Source: Weissella halotolerans DSM 20190 (GTDB lineage: Bacteria > Bacillota > Bacilli > Lactobacillales > Lactobacillaceae). Taken from it: a stretch of 64,000 nucleotides of DNA. Position numbers and translations under genes: made by a program. Location of the stretch: contig NZ_ATUU01000004.1 in NCBI RefSeq assembly GCF_000420365.1, positions 81,577-145,576 of the forward strand, in the 5' to 3' direction. Below are positions 45,573 through 54,201 of this stretch, piece by piece (position 1 is the stretch's first letter; each line of letters opens with the position of its first letter). Under the pieces are notes generated by a model that did not search any database, was not told the DNA's origin, and saw nothing but the letters and a program-made list of their open reading frames with translations.

Positions 45573-46184
45573 ATGTCACGTTATACTGGACCAAAGTACC
45601 GTGTGTCACGTCGTCTTGGCGTTTCATTGTCAGGTACTGGTAAAGAACTTGCTCGTCGCCCTTATGCACCTGGTGACCATGGTAATGGTCGTCGGAGCAA
45701 GCCATCTGATTATGGCGTTCAATTAGCTGAAAAGCAAAAGGTTCGTTTTACTTATGGTTTGACTGAGCGTCAATTCCACAACCTCTTTAACAAGGCTGGT
45801 CGTATCCGTAAGGGAACTCACGGTGACAACTTCATGGCCTTGTTGGAGCGTCGTTTGGATAACATTGTTTACCGGTTAGGTTTGGCGACAACTCGTCAAC
45901 AAGCCCGTCAATTGGTAAACCACGGTCACATTACAGTTGATGGAAAGCGCGTTGATATTCCATCATACGAAGTTAAGGTTGGCCAAGAAATTTCAGTTCG
46001 TGAGAAGTCACGTAACAATGTATACATCCAAGCTGCTTTGGATGGTCAAGCAGGTACTTTGCCATTTGTTGAGTTTAACCGCGATACAATGACTGGTAGC
46101 TTGATTCGTTTGCCTGAGCGTTCAGAATTGGATCATGATTACAATGAAGCACTAATCGTTGAATACTACAACCGTTTGGGATAA
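45573..46184 (+). CDS. rpsD: 30S ribosomal protein S4
   Basis: A 203-residue S4, the primary 16S-binding protein that nucleates small-subunit assembly. It opens [16 protein letters not shown] and contains the S4 RNA-binding domain around residues 94-155 ([34 protein letters not shown] in two parts). It lacks the zinc-binding cysteines near the N-terminus, so it is the cysteine-free form common in Firmicutes. It is monocistronic between a leader and a terminator. Confidence 0.97.
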   Translation: MSRYTGPKYRVSRRLGVSLSGTGKELARRPYAPGDHGNGRRSKPSDYGVQLAEKQKVRFTYGLTERQFHNLFNKAGRIRKGTHGDNFMALLERRLDNIVYRLGLATTRQQARQLVNHGHITVDGKRVDIPSYEVKVGQEISVREKSRNNVYIQAALDGQAGTLPFVEFNRDTMTGSLIRLPERSELDHDYNEALIVEYYNRLG

Positions 46185-46212
46185 ACGACTGTTTAGTACA
46201 AATGGTTTTAAG

Positions 46213-46240
46213 AAAGAGACTCTTTGGAGTCTCTTTTTTT
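46213..46240 (+). terminator. Terminator of rpsD
   Basis: AAGAGACTC pairs with GAGTCTCTT, followed by seven T. Confidence 0.9.
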
Positions 46241-46400
46241 ATTTAACCGGCTGAATTCGGTTAAAAAAAAGTAAAGAAACCCAAATAAGACTAAAAGCCA
46301 CTCTAAAAAACAATATTCCAGGCTGAGCCGTGATAGGCTAGTACTAGTTAATTCTGGGAAAAAGGAGTTTGGCGACGCTGTTCGCCAGAAGTGATTGAGT

Positions 46401-48161
46401 ATGACAGAAATAGGACATATTGTCATTGGTTTAATTGTCGTGTCAGCGGCTATTTACCTGATTATCTTTGTCTCTCAACGTTTAACTGCTCACAAGGTAG
46501 CTAAACTTGTGGAACAAAAAGAAAAACTCACTGAGATTCCCATGCGTGATCGGCTTGTAAAGGGACGTCAATTGAGTTTGACGGGACAGTCCCTACAGCA
46601 ATTTCAGATATTAGAACGAAAGTATGAGCAATTAGAGAAAACAGGTTTTGCGGCCATTGATGAAGCTGCTAATCAAGTTCTTTATGATTCTCAAGGATTG
46701 AACTTTGTTAAATCCGGCCAAGGGCTTAAACAATTACAACAGCAGATTCGTGATGCGGAAACTGTGATTGATATTGTCAATCAGGGCTTAAAGGATTTGG
46801 AGCAGTTAGATATCGCCCATAAACAGGCGGTTAAGGATTTAGAAGTAGCTTATCAGGGCTTGCGTAAACAATTGCTAGCTGAGAGCTTTAGTTATGGGCC
46901 GGCCATCGATAAATTGGAAGAAGTTTTGGGTTCTTTGGAAGATGAATTTGCAGAATTTGCCCGCTTAACTGAAGCGGGTGATCATGCGGCTGCAGCTAAG
47001 ATTTATGAAACTTTAGGAATGGAAACGCCCCAGTTGGAACAACGGATGGCCCAAATTCCGGATTTGGACAAAACGTTAGAAGAAACATTGCCAGATCAAT
47101 TTAAGGAGCTTAAGGAAGCTTACCAAGAATTAGACAAGCGTGGATTTAAGTTTACCTTTGATGTAGAAGCTTACTTAGCTGAGCTGGAAAAAGAGCGTGG
47201 GATTGCGCTTGATTTATTAGCTGCTTTAACGCTAAAGAAAGTACAAGCTAAGCTTGACGAATTAGCAGAAAAAACAGACCACTTGTACGAGACCTTTGAT
47301 AATGAAGCATTAGCAGCACAAAAGGTATTTGCGCAAGGGGAAAGCTTGCAAACTTATCTGGTTGCTGATCGTAAAGTGAATCATGATTTAATGATTGACT
47401 TGGATCGACTAGCACAGGACTTTATTTTTAGTAAAAACGAAGTGGGCCAGGTCCAACGCTGGCGAACAGAGTTGGCTCAAGTGGGTACCAGCCTGACGGA
47501 GTTGAATAATAAAATTGGACAGCATGAAGTGGTTTTTTCTGAGTTACTTGCACCTCAAAAAGAGCTACGTGCCCACTTGGCGCGGATTGAGGAAGAGCAA
47601 ACAGCACTAGCTAAAGAATTAGCTTTGTTACCAAAAATTGTCAGTCAGACTAGACAGCGGGTTGTTTTATTAAAAGAAAAAATGCGCCAAATTCAACGTA
47701 TGGTTGAACGTCAAGGTCTGGCAGGTTTGCCAAATGAGTATCTGCATCAGTTTTATGTAGTTGCTGATGAACTGGGTCGACTAGAACAACAATTAGATTC
47801 TTCACGGGTCAATGCTGATGATGTGCAACGCCAGTCAAGTATTGTGACTGCTGATTTAGATACGTTAGAAGAAAAGACACAGGCGGTGTTAGAGGCAGCG
47901 GCCATTACAGAGCGGTTAGTGCGACAAGCTTCACGCTATCAAGATCAAGCAGCAGTACGAGAAGCCACGCAACAGGCGCGGTATTACTATGAACATGAAT
48001 ATGACTACCAAAAAGCGGTGGCAACCTTGGGGGCTACCTTGGATCAATTAGAACCAGGGTTGACTGAAAAGACTCGCCAACTTTATCGGCAGGAACAGGC
48101 AACGTTAAAGGCAGAGTTTGAAAGTCGAAGTCAAGATTCAGCAGTAGATAGTCAGGCATAA
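46401..48161 (+). CDS. ezrA: Septation ring formation regulator EzrA
   Basis: A 586-residue membrane-anchored coiled-coil protein that limits FtsZ ring formation and links division to wall synthesis. One N-terminal membrane helix (about residues 5-24) is followed by almost entirely helical, heptad-rich sequence made of spectrin-like repeats. Length is close to the 560-575 usual in the family. I favour ATG 46401, which has GTGAT just upstream as a partial Shine-Dalgarno; an in-frame TTG at 46395 is possible. A full AAGGAG at 46362-46367 lies too far away unless the intervening GGCGA/TCGCC hairpin is folded. Confidence 0.9.
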   Translation: MTEIGHIVIGLIVVSAAIYLIIFVSQRLTAHKVAKLVEQKEKLTEIPMRDRLVKGRQLSLTGQSLQQFQILERKYEQLEKTGFAAIDEAANQVLYDSQGLNFVKSGQGLKQLQQQIRDAETVIDIVNQGLKDLEQLDIAHKQAVKDLEVAYQGLRKQLLAESFSYGPAIDKLEEVLGSLEDEFAEFARLTEAGDHAAAAKIYETLGMETPQLEQRMAQIPDLDKTLEETLPDQFKELKEAYQELDKRGFKFTFDVEAYLAELEKERGIALDLLAALTLKKVQAKLDELAEKTDHLYETFDNEALAAQKVFAQGESLQTYLVADRKVNHDLMIDLDRLAQDFIFSKNEVGQVQRWRTELAQVGTSLTELNNKIGQHEVVFSELLAPQKELRAHLARIEEEQTALAKELALLPKIVSQTRQRVVLLKEKMRQIQRMVERQGLAGLPNEYLHQFYVVADELGRLEQQLDSSRVNADDVQRQSSIVTADLDTLEEKTQAVLEAAAITERLVRQASRYQDQAAVREATQQARYYYEHEYDYQKAVATLGATLDQLEPGLTEKTRQLYRQEQATLKAEFESRSQDSAVDSQA

Positions 48162-48170
48162 CGATATTAA

Positions 48171-48202
48171 GAGAACCAGCTAGTGAGGCTGGTTCTTTTT
48201 TT
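48171..48202 (+). terminator. Terminator of ezrA
   Basis: AGAACCAGC pairs with GCTGGTTCT, followed by a T run. Confidence 0.9.
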
Positions 48203-48312
48203 AGTTCAAAATAGTATTATGACTGAAAATAATTCTATTTTTAGTTTGATGAGCTTAGATAAGAAAGAGATGATGGTAAGAGGGGGGCAGGAAAGAATAA
48301 GGACAGCTAAAT

Positions 48313-48356
48313 AAAAAAGCCCGCTCTATAGGATTTTACTTCCTGTAGAGCGGACT
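48313..48356 (-). terminator. Terminator of the purine permease gene
   Basis: On the minus strand AGTCCGCTCTACAGGA pairs with TCCTATAGAGCGGGCT with G-U pairs, then TTTTT. Confidence 0.88.
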
Positions 48357-48373
48357 TGTATTCCGATATTTGT

Positions 48374-49681
48374 CTAACGATTAATTGCAAATAAGAAAAT
48401 CAAAAAGATTACGGCCATTACATACATCAAAGGATGGACCTGCTTAGCACGCTTAGTTGCGATCATCATAATTGGATATAAAATGAAGCCAAGGGCAATT
48501 CCATCAGAGATTGAATAGGTCAATGGCATACCGATGACAATCAGAAAGGCTGGCGCCGCAATGGCTAAGTCATCCCAATCAATATCACGTAGATTGCTGG
48601 CCATTAAGATACCAACAACAATTAAGGCTGGTGCTGTAACCTGGGAGGTGATGACGGTTAATAGTGGTGAGAAGAAGAGCGCCAATAAGAAGCAGAAGCC
48701 GGTAATGACAGATGTGAAACCAGACCGACCACCGACAGCCATTCCAGCTGAAGATTCAACGTATGCTGAGGTAGGGGAGGTACCTAAGATTGCACCAGCC
48801 GTCATTCCTACTGCATCAGACATGAGGGCCGCACCTGCGCGTGGCATCTTGCCATTTTTCATGAAACCAGCCTGGGTGGCAAGACCAATCATGGTTCTGG
48901 CAGTGTCAAAGAAGGTCACAATCAGGAAGGTTAAGACCACCGTCCATAATTGGAGGGAATTAATCTCGGACAGATGGTTAAAGGCAACGCCAAAGGTAGG
49001 GCTTAAGGAAGGCACTGAGGCAACTAAGTGATTTGGCAAAGCAATGAGACCAGTTAGCATACCCGCTAAGGTTGTGATGACCATACCAATAAAAATGGCA
49101 GCTGGTACTTTACGGGCCATTAAAATGATGGTAATTACCAACCCAAAAATGGCTAATAATGTTGTGGGTGATGTAAGATGGCCTAGCCCAACCATAGTTG
49201 CTTCGTTTTTAGTAACAATCCCTGCATTTACTAAGCCGATAAAGGTAATAAATAGGCCAATTCCAGCTGCAATCGCTATTTTTAAATTTTGTGGAATAAT
49301 ATTAATGATGGTTTCGCGAATTTTGAAAAAGGTTAATAAAAGAAAGATTAAGGCAGCAATTAAGACGCCGGCCATGGCAGTTTGCCAAGGAACCTTCATA
49401 CCAATCACAACTGAATAAGCAAAGAAAGCATTAACACCTAAGCCTGGGGCAATCCCGATTGGGTAGCGTGCAACAATGCCCATAAAGATGGTAGCAATGG
49501 CAGCTGTCAGTCCGGTGGCAGTGAAGACGGCCCCTTTATCCATTCCAGCAGCGCCCAGCACGGAAGGATTTACAAATAGAATATAAAGCATGGAAACAAA
49601 AGTCGTTAGACCAGCAATAACTTCTGTTTTTAAATTGGTACCAAGGGTCTCGAAAGTAAAGTACTTCTCGATAGCGTGCAT
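48374..49681 (-). CDS. AzgA-type (NCS2-related) purine permease
   Basis: A 435-residue protein with about thirteen membrane segments of the AzgA/PbuG subfamily, which imports hypoxanthine, guanine or adenine with protons. Family features are TEVIAGLTTFVSMLYILFVNP near residues 19-39, GLGVNAFFAYSVV near 79-91, FDTARTMIGLA near 258-268 and GTSPTSAYVESSAG near 298-311. GGAGGATGTC precedes the ATG. It is divergent from purA-hpt, whose products process the bases it would import, and shares PurBox-like sites with them. Confidence 0.92.
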   Translation of the reverse strand: MHAIEKYFTFETLGTNLKTEVIAGLTTFVSMLYILFVNPSVLGAAGMDKGAVFTATGLTAAIATIFMGIVARYPIGIAPGLGVNAFFAYSVVIGMKVPWQTAMAGVLIAALIFLLLTFFKIRETIINIIPQNLKIAIAAGIGLFITFIGLVNAGIVTKNEATMVGLGHLTSPTTLLAIFGLVITIILMARKVPAAIFIGMVITTLAGMLTGLIALPNHLVASVPSLSPTFGVAFNHLSEINSLQLWTVVLTFLIVTFFDTARTMIGLATQAGFMKNGKMPRAGAALMSDAVGMTAGAILGTSPTSAYVESSAGMAVGGRSGFTSVITGFCFLLALFFSPLLTVITSQVTAPALIVVGILMASNLRDIDWDDLAIAAPAFLIVIGMPLTYSISDGIALGFILYPIMMIATKRAKQVHPLMYVMAVIFLIFLFAINR

Positions 49682-49732
49682 GACATCCTCCAGATGAAAA
49701 ATAGTGGGTTAAGTAATTTGTAACATCTTTAT

Positions 49733-49761
49733 ATTGTAAATAGCCGGAACCGCCAAGTCAA
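49733..49761 (-). promoter_or_regulatory. Promoter for the purine permease gene
   Basis: On the minus strand TTGACT (49756-49761) and TACAAT (49733-49738) with a 17-base spacer. Confidence 0.65.
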
Positions 49762-49765
49762 TCCT

Positions 49766-49778
49766 AAATACGAACATT
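49766..49778. promoter_or_regulatory. PurBox-like site 1
   Basis: AAATACGAACATT matches the PurR box consensus AWWWCCGAACWWT at all but one position. It lies five bases beyond the permease -35. Confidence 0.5.
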
Positions 49779-49806
49779 ACTTTATTATATTCACTTATAA
49801 AGAAAA

Positions 49807-49819
49807 TTTAACGAACAAT
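49807..49819. promoter_or_regulatory. PurBox-like site 2
   Basis: TTTAACGAACAAT carries the CGAAC core in the same orientation as site 1, 41 bases away, and about 55 bases before the predicted purA transcription start. Confidence 0.45.
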
Positions 49820-49833
49820 ATGTTGATTTGGGA

Positions 49834-49862
49834 TTGAAGAACTAACTTTTTGCTGGTAGACT
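49834..49862 (+). promoter_or_regulatory. Promoter for purA-hpt
   Basis: TTGAAG at 49834-49839, 17-base spacer and TAGACT at 49857-49862. Confidence 0.55.
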
Positions 49863-49870
49863 AGATAAGG

Positions 49871-49923
49871 ATTGCGCAAAGGGGAGTAAATATCAGAACA
49901 GAGACCCCTAGCTTGCGTGCAAT
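49871..49923 (+). promoter_or_regulatory. Hairpin in the purA 5' leader
   Basis: ATTGCGCAA pairs with TTGCGTGCAAT (bulged) and AGGGG with CCCCT, with a long loop. No T run follows, so it is more likely a stabilising or regulatory leader than a terminator. It does not have the conserved core of a purine riboswitch. Confidence 0.45.
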
Positions 49924-49965
49924 CGATAACTGTTTAAAAGCCAGATGGCGATAAGGAGAAAAATG

Positions 49966-51261
49966 ATGTCAGGAATCGTAGTGGTTGGTAGTCAATGGGG
50001 CGATGAAGGAAAGGGTAAAATAACGAATTTTATTGCCCAAGATGCAGATATGGTTGTCCGTTATCAAGGTGGTAACAACGCTGGACATACAATCTATGTT
50101 GACGGCCAAAAGTTTGAACTATCTTCAATCCCTTCAGGTATTTTTAAACCTGAACGCCTAGCAGTGATTGGAAATGGTTCGGTTGTCAATCCGAAAGCCC
50201 TATTAGCTGAATTGAAGAGTATTCAAGATAAAGGGGTCACAACAGATAACCTACGAATTTCAGATCGGGCGCATGTTATTTTTCCCTACCATATTTTGAT
50301 GGATCAGTTGGCAGATGCTAAAAAGGGCGCTGGTAAGATTGGAACAACTGGTCGTGGCATTGGGCCAGCCTATATGGATAAGGCAGCACGAACTGGTATC
50401 CGCGTGGTAGATTTATTGAATGAAGACATTTTACGTGAACGTTTAACGACCGTATTGGCCGAAAAGAATGAATTATTAGAAAAGATATATGGTCAGCAGC
50501 CATTTGACCTGGAGCCACTGGTTGAAGAGTTTTACAATTATGGTCAGGCTTTAAAGCCATATATTACCGATACTACCGTGATTATTAATGACTACTTAGA
50601 TCGTGGCAAAAAGGTCCTCTTAGAAGGGGCACAAGGAGCCATGCTGGATATTGATCATGGTACCTATCCTTATGTTACGTCGTCATCACCTGTTGGGGGT
50701 GGGGCAACGATTGGTGCTGGTATTGGTCCAACAAAGATTCAACGAGTCGTGGGCGTGGCCAAAGCCTATACATCACGTGTTGGTGATGGGCCTTTCCCAA
50801 CGGAGTTGTTTGACGAAACTGGCGATCAAATTCGAGAAACAGGTCATGAGTATGGCGTGGTGACAGGCCGGCCACGGCGGATTGGTTGGTTAGATACCGT
50901 CGTCTTGCGGCATGCCGCTCGGATTGGTGGCTTTACACACCTAGCCTTAAATTCCTTAGATGTTTTGTCAGGTTTGCCGGTAGTAAAAATTGCGGTTGCT
51001 TATACTTTAGATGGAGAACGGATTGAACATTATCCAGCTAGTTTGGCTGAAGTAAGACGAGCTGAGCCTGTCTATGAAGAGTTGCCAGGCTGGCAGGAAG
51101 ATATTACGCAGGTTAAACGGCGCGAAGATTTACCTGTGAATGCACAGCGATATCTAAAGCGAGTAGAGGAGTTAATTGGGGTACCCTTGTACACCTTTGC
51201 AGTTGGCCCATCTAATGAACAAACCAATGTCCTTTTTGATATTTGGCACGAGGATAAATAA
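49966..51261 (+). CDS. purA: Adenylosuccinate synthetase
   Basis: A 431-residue enzyme that joins IMP and aspartate using GTP, the first committed step to AMP. The GTP-loop [12 protein letters not shown] is at residues 8-19, then [11 protein letters not shown] near 37-47, [10 protein letters not shown] near 125-134, [21 protein letters not shown] near 218-238 and [11 protein letters not shown] near 297-307. In-frame ATGs exist at 49945, 49963 and 49966. I chose 49966, seven bases after AAGGAG, which also gives the usual MSxIVVVG start. Confidence 0.96.
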   Translation: MSGIVVVGSQWGDEGKGKITNFIAQDADMVVRYQGGNNAGHTIYVDGQKFELSSIPSGIFKPERLAVIGNGSVVNPKALLAELKSIQDKGVTTDNLRISDRAHVIFPYHILMDQLADAKKGAGKIGTTGRGIGPAYMDKAARTGIRVVDLLNEDILRERLTTVLAEKNELLEKIYGQQPFDLEPLVEEFYNYGQALKPYITDTTVIINDYLDRGKKVLLEGAQGAMLDIDHGTYPYVTSSSPVGGGATIGAGIGPTKIQRVVGVAKAYTSRVGDGPFPTELFDETGDQIRETGHEYGVVTGRPRRIGWLDTVVLRHAARIGGFTHLALNSLDVLSGLPVVKIAVAYTLDGERIEHYPASLAEVRRAEPVYEELPGWQEDITQVKRREDLPVNAQRYLKRVEELIGVPLYTFAVGPSNEQTNVLFDIWHEDK

Positions 51262-51266
51262 CGTCT

Positions 51267-51800
51267 ATGAAGATGACCTTAGAGCGAACAGTCTTATCGC
51301 CAAGTGACATTGAAGAAATGGTTGCACGGGTAGCTGAGGAGCTACGTCTTACATTAGCTGAAGTTGAACGGCCGGTTTTTGTTGGTGTTATGAAAGGGGC
51401 CTACATTTGGATGGCTGACCTTTTACGAGCCTTAGACCGCGACGTCGAAATGGATTACATTGATGTATCTAGCTATGTGGGTACCGCTTCAACTGGTCGA
51501 ATAACAATCCAACGGGATGTGCATACAGACCTTAAGGGGCGTACCGTGGTGCTCTTGGATGAAGTTATTGATACGGGACTTACACTGCGTTATCTAAAGG
51601 ATGACTTTATTCAACGGGGGGCCAAAAGGGTCTATGTTGCAGTTGCGGTGGATAAAAGAGAACATCCTACAGATGGCGGAATTCGCCCTGATTTCGTTGG
51701 TGCAAAAGTGCCCAATGAGTTTCTGGTTGGTTACGGAATGGACTATGAAGAACATTTTCGTAGTTTGAAGGCGGTCCGTGTGTTATCGACGAGCGATTAA
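51267..51800 (+). CDS. hpt: Hypoxanthine phosphoribosyltransferase
   Basis: A 177-residue purine-salvage enzyme that converts hypoxanthine or guanine plus PRPP to IMP or GMP. The PRPP-binding motif VVLLDEVIDTGLTL is near residues 92-105, with VGVMKGAYIWMADL near 39-52 and VGYGMDYEEHFRSL near 153-166. It follows purA by five bases and ends in a strong terminator, so the purA-hpt pair turns salvaged hypoxanthine into AMP precursors together with the divergent permease. Confidence 0.94.
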   Translation: MKMTLERTVLSPSDIEEMVARVAEELRLTLAEVERPVFVGVMKGAYIWMADLLRALDRDVEMDYIDVSSYVGTASTGRITIQRDVHTDLKGRTVVLLDEVIDTGLTLRYLKDDFIQRGAKRVYVAVAVDKREHPTDGGIRPDFVGAKVPNEFLVGYGMDYEEHFRSLKAVRVLSTSD

Positions 51801-51802
51801 AA

Positions 51803-51850
51803 CTAAAAACAAAACAGCCCTGCTGATTAGCAGGGCTGTTTTGTTTTTAG
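51803..51850. terminator. Bidirectional terminator after hpt
   Basis: A perfect 22-base-pair stem around GATT, A-rich on the left and T-rich on the right, between convergent genes. Confidence 0.93.
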
Positions 51851-51885
51851 TCGAAAATAACTGTTTAATGAAGTTGCTTTTCTAC

Positions 51886-52704
51886 TTATTTTTGTTGTAA
51901 GAAGATGGCCAGAATGGTAATCATTTGTAAAAAGGATAAGAAACTCAGGCGATATTTAGCCTTTAGACTCAAATTAATTAAAATCATCCAAGTAAAAACA
52001 ATCAAGACGATAGCTAATAAGGTCCAGCTGTTCCAAGGTAAAGTTAAAACATCTAGCAAAAAAACAATACCGAAAAATAAAGAAATGACCCGCTTCTTTT
52101 GACCCTTTGGGATGAAAATACTGCTCATATAGTAGAGGTAACTGAGAAAAAGGGGGAGTAGGCTGGTAAGAAAAGGAAGCGTTAAGAAAGTATTTTGTTG
52201 GTAAAAAATCACAACGGGAATGCTTAAGGTGGCAACACCGGCAAATAAAATTAAGCCAAGCATATTTTGTAGGTTGAGCCAGGTGATATTAATAAGAATT
52301 AATGTCAAAGGTAACAGACCTAATAAGATAATTTGTTGGATCGACATTTGACCGTACAAAAAGTATAAAAAGCCTAAGGGGACTAATGCAATGAGTAGAT
52401 TTAACCAGCGGAAAAATCCCTGCCCCATGCAAAAGTAGATAGCAATGGCTAAAATGATGGTGTAGGTCACTAAAAGCGGGTTCTGTTGCCATTGACCACC
52501 AGCTAGGTTTTTAGAATAAATGAGCGGATAAATCCACCAAATTGCCAGTTCTGAAGCGACTGTTAAAAGTAGGGAAATCCACATGGTCCGTGATGAAATG
52601 TGGTCCACCGATTGATTGTTTGCTAGGGCAGCATTAGCATTTTGATTAGGAGTTTGTTTTAGCCGGTTCAGGCGGGCCAGGCTTTCTTCGTATTCTTGGT
52701 TCAT
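51886..52704 (-). CDS. Unknown multi-pass membrane protein
   Basis: I do not recognise this 272-residue protein. A polar N-terminus of about 40 residues (with a short Asn/Ala-rich run) precedes eight to nine membrane segments. Charged residues are concentrated in short loops such as FIPKGQKKR. No enzyme motif is visible. The ATG at 52704 follows AACGAGG by six bases, and the TTG at 52710 is less likely. It is monocistronic, convergent with hpt and divergent from the GtrA-like gene. Confidence 0.75.
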   Translation of the reverse strand: MNQEYEESLARLNRLKQTPNQNANAALANNQSVDHISSRTMWISLLLTVASELAIWWIYPLIYSKNLAGGQWQQNPLLVTYTIILAIAIYFCMGQGFFRWLNLLIALVPLGFLYFLYGQMSIQQIILLGLLPLTLILINITWLNLQNMLGLILFAGVATLSIPVVIFYQQNTFLTLPFLTSLLPLFLSYLYYMSSIFIPKGQKKRVISLFFGIVFLLDVLTLPWNSWTLLAIVLIVFTWMILINLSLKAKYRLSFLSFLQMITILAIFLQQK

Positions 52705-52823
52705 GACCAACCTCGTTACGTTTAAAATAATGCTGAATAAGACCTATTTTAGGTCCAGTAAATAAAAAAGTGATAAACTTACTCTTAATATTGTAGCAAA
52801 CTTACTTTCGTTACGCTCATTAT

Positions 52824-52832
52824 TGTTATAAT
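52824..52832 (+). promoter_or_regulatory. Extended -10 promoter for the GtrA-like gene
   Basis: TGT-TATAAT at 52824-52832 without a clear -35. Confidence 0.5.
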
Positions 52833-52880
52833 TACCTGTTGTAGTTTTAGACAAAACATATGCTAAATAAAGAGGAACTT

Positions 52881-53312
52881 ATGCTAGCGATTAGTGACTT
52901 ATACAAAAAGTACAAAGAACAATTACTTTATTTAATTTTTGGGGGCTTAACCACGGTTATCAATATTGCCTTGTATTGGTTGTTGGGCTTAGTTGATGCA
53001 CCTGTGACGGTCAAGTATAGCATCGCTTGGTTAGGATCAGTTATTTTTGCTTATCTGACCAATCGGGTTTGGGTGTTTGAAAGTGGTGCCCATTCCGTTA
53101 CTGAACTCTGGCATGAGTTTGTGGCTTTTTGTCTAGCCCGGATTGCGACTGGCGTGATTGGCTACGTTATCGTACTTTTTGGTGTTTATGTCTTACAGCA
53201 GAATGACTTTATCTGGAATATCTTATCCCAGGTTTTTGTCATTGTAAGTAACTATGCTTTGAGTAAATTAGTAATTTTTAAAAAGAATGAAGGGGTAAAT
53301 GATGACCATTAA
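52881..53312 (+). CDS. GtrA-family membrane protein
   Basis: A 143-residue four-helix membrane protein of the GtrA family, thought to help flip or carry lipid-linked sugars used in cell-surface polymer decoration. The first helix carries LIFGGLTTVINIALYWLL and the second AYLTNRVWVF, both family hallmarks. ATG 52881 has AGAGGA five bases upstream and is preferred to ATG 52860, which has none. It overlaps the start of the next gene by a few codons, so the two are probably cotranscribed. No glycosyltransferase partner lies next to it. Confidence 0.85.
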   Translation: MLAISDLYKKYKEQLLYLIFGGLTTVINIALYWLLGLVDAPVTVKYSIAWLGSVIFAYLTNRVWVFESGAHSVTELWHEFVAFCLARIATGVIGYVIVLFGVYVLQQNDFIWNILSQVFVIVSNYALSKLVIFKKNEGVNDDH

Positions 53313-54138
53313 ACTAATTGCAACTGATATGGATGGGACGCTTTTGCGAGATGATCGAACTTATGACGCAGCCAAATTGCGACAATTGTTGGATGAAATG
53401 CAGGCACGCGGCATTCGTTTTGTCGCGGCTAGTGGCAATCAGTACTCCAAATTAAGAGATTATTTTAAGCCAGTTGGGCCTGACCAGATTACGTATATTT
53501 CTGATAATGGTGCACTGGTGTCTGACCAAGGGCAAATCCTAGCAAAGGAAACCTTGACCCGTGATCAAATTAAACGAATTTTAGAGTGGAATAAAGAACA
53601 TAATGGATTAACTGCCAATATGATCATTCTTTCAGGTATTCATGGGGCTTACGTGTCAAATCACGCAACTGATGACATGATTAGAATGACGAAACTTTTC
53701 TACCCTAATGTTTATCAAGTTGAACGATTCTTAGATGTTAACGATGATATTTTCCGAGTGTCATTAATTTGGGATGAACATGAGGATGTGAAAGAACATA
53801 TTAAGAAATTAAGGGTTGCCTTTGGTGATGAATTGCATACAACGGGTTCAGGCTTTGGATCAGTTGATATTTTAGCACCAGGAGTCAATAAAAAAACAGG
53901 GTTGGTTGAATTGGCGAAATTATGGCAGATCAAGCCTGAGGAAATGGTTGCCTTTGGTGATAATGATAATGACCTAGAAATGCTTCGTTATGTAAAGCAC
54001 CCTTTTGTGATGCCAAATGCGGCTCCTTTTATGCATAAGCGGATTGCTACCCAGGCGCTAAATGATAATAACCATAATGGAGTTGTTGATACCATTGAGG
54101 CTATTTTGGCTGATGGATTGACTGAGCTATCAAACTAG
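53302..54138 (+). CDS. HAD-superfamily Cof-type phosphatase
   Basis: A 278-residue HAD hydrolase with type-IIB cap. Motif I is DMDGTLLRDD near residues 8-17, motif II VAASGNQYSKL near 40-50, then VDILAPGVNKKTGL near 190-203 and the metal-binding FGDNDNDLEML near 216-226. Sugar phosphates are the usual substrates of the family. ATGs occur at 53299 and 53302; the second is better spaced from AAGGGG. It overlaps the end of the GtrA-like gene. Confidence 0.9.
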   Translation: MTIKLIATDMDGTLLRDDRTYDAAKLRQLLDEMQARGIRFVAASGNQYSKLRDYFKPVGPDQITYISDNGALVSDQGQILAKETLTRDQIKRILEWNKEHNGLTANMIILSGIHGAYVSNHATDDMIRMTKLFYPNVYQVERFLDVNDDIFRVSLIWDEHEDVKEHIKKLRVAFGDELHTTGSGFGSVDILAPGVNKKTGLVELAKLWQIKPEEMVAFGDNDNDLEMLRYVKHPFVMPNAAPFMHKRIATQALNDNNHNGVVDTIEAILADGLTELSN

Positions 54139-54201
54139 TCCACCGAGAGCGTATTTCGGTTAAATTAGTGCATAGGCCTAATGATAGGCGGAGGAAAGAT
54201 A

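Noticed and set aside
45359..45643. Open frames across the rpsD leader that could encode a leader peptide
   Set aside because: They start inside a promoter and terminator, run out of frame into rpsD and lack a ribosome binding site; the region is better explained as an untranslated structured leader.
46243..46264. Inverted repeat TTAACCG/CGGTTAA after rpsD
   Set aside because: It follows a proper terminator and is followed by A rather than T on the plus strand, so I could not assign it a role.
48534..49031. 165-residue open frame antisense to the purine permease
   Set aside because: It lies wholly within a strongly supported gene, has a composition typical of the reverse of a membrane protein gene, and has no ribosome binding site.
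49682..49965. Purine riboswitch upstream of purA or the purine permease
   Set aside because: Neither strand shows the conserved three-way-junction core or its loop motifs; promoter and PurBox-like elements occupy the space.
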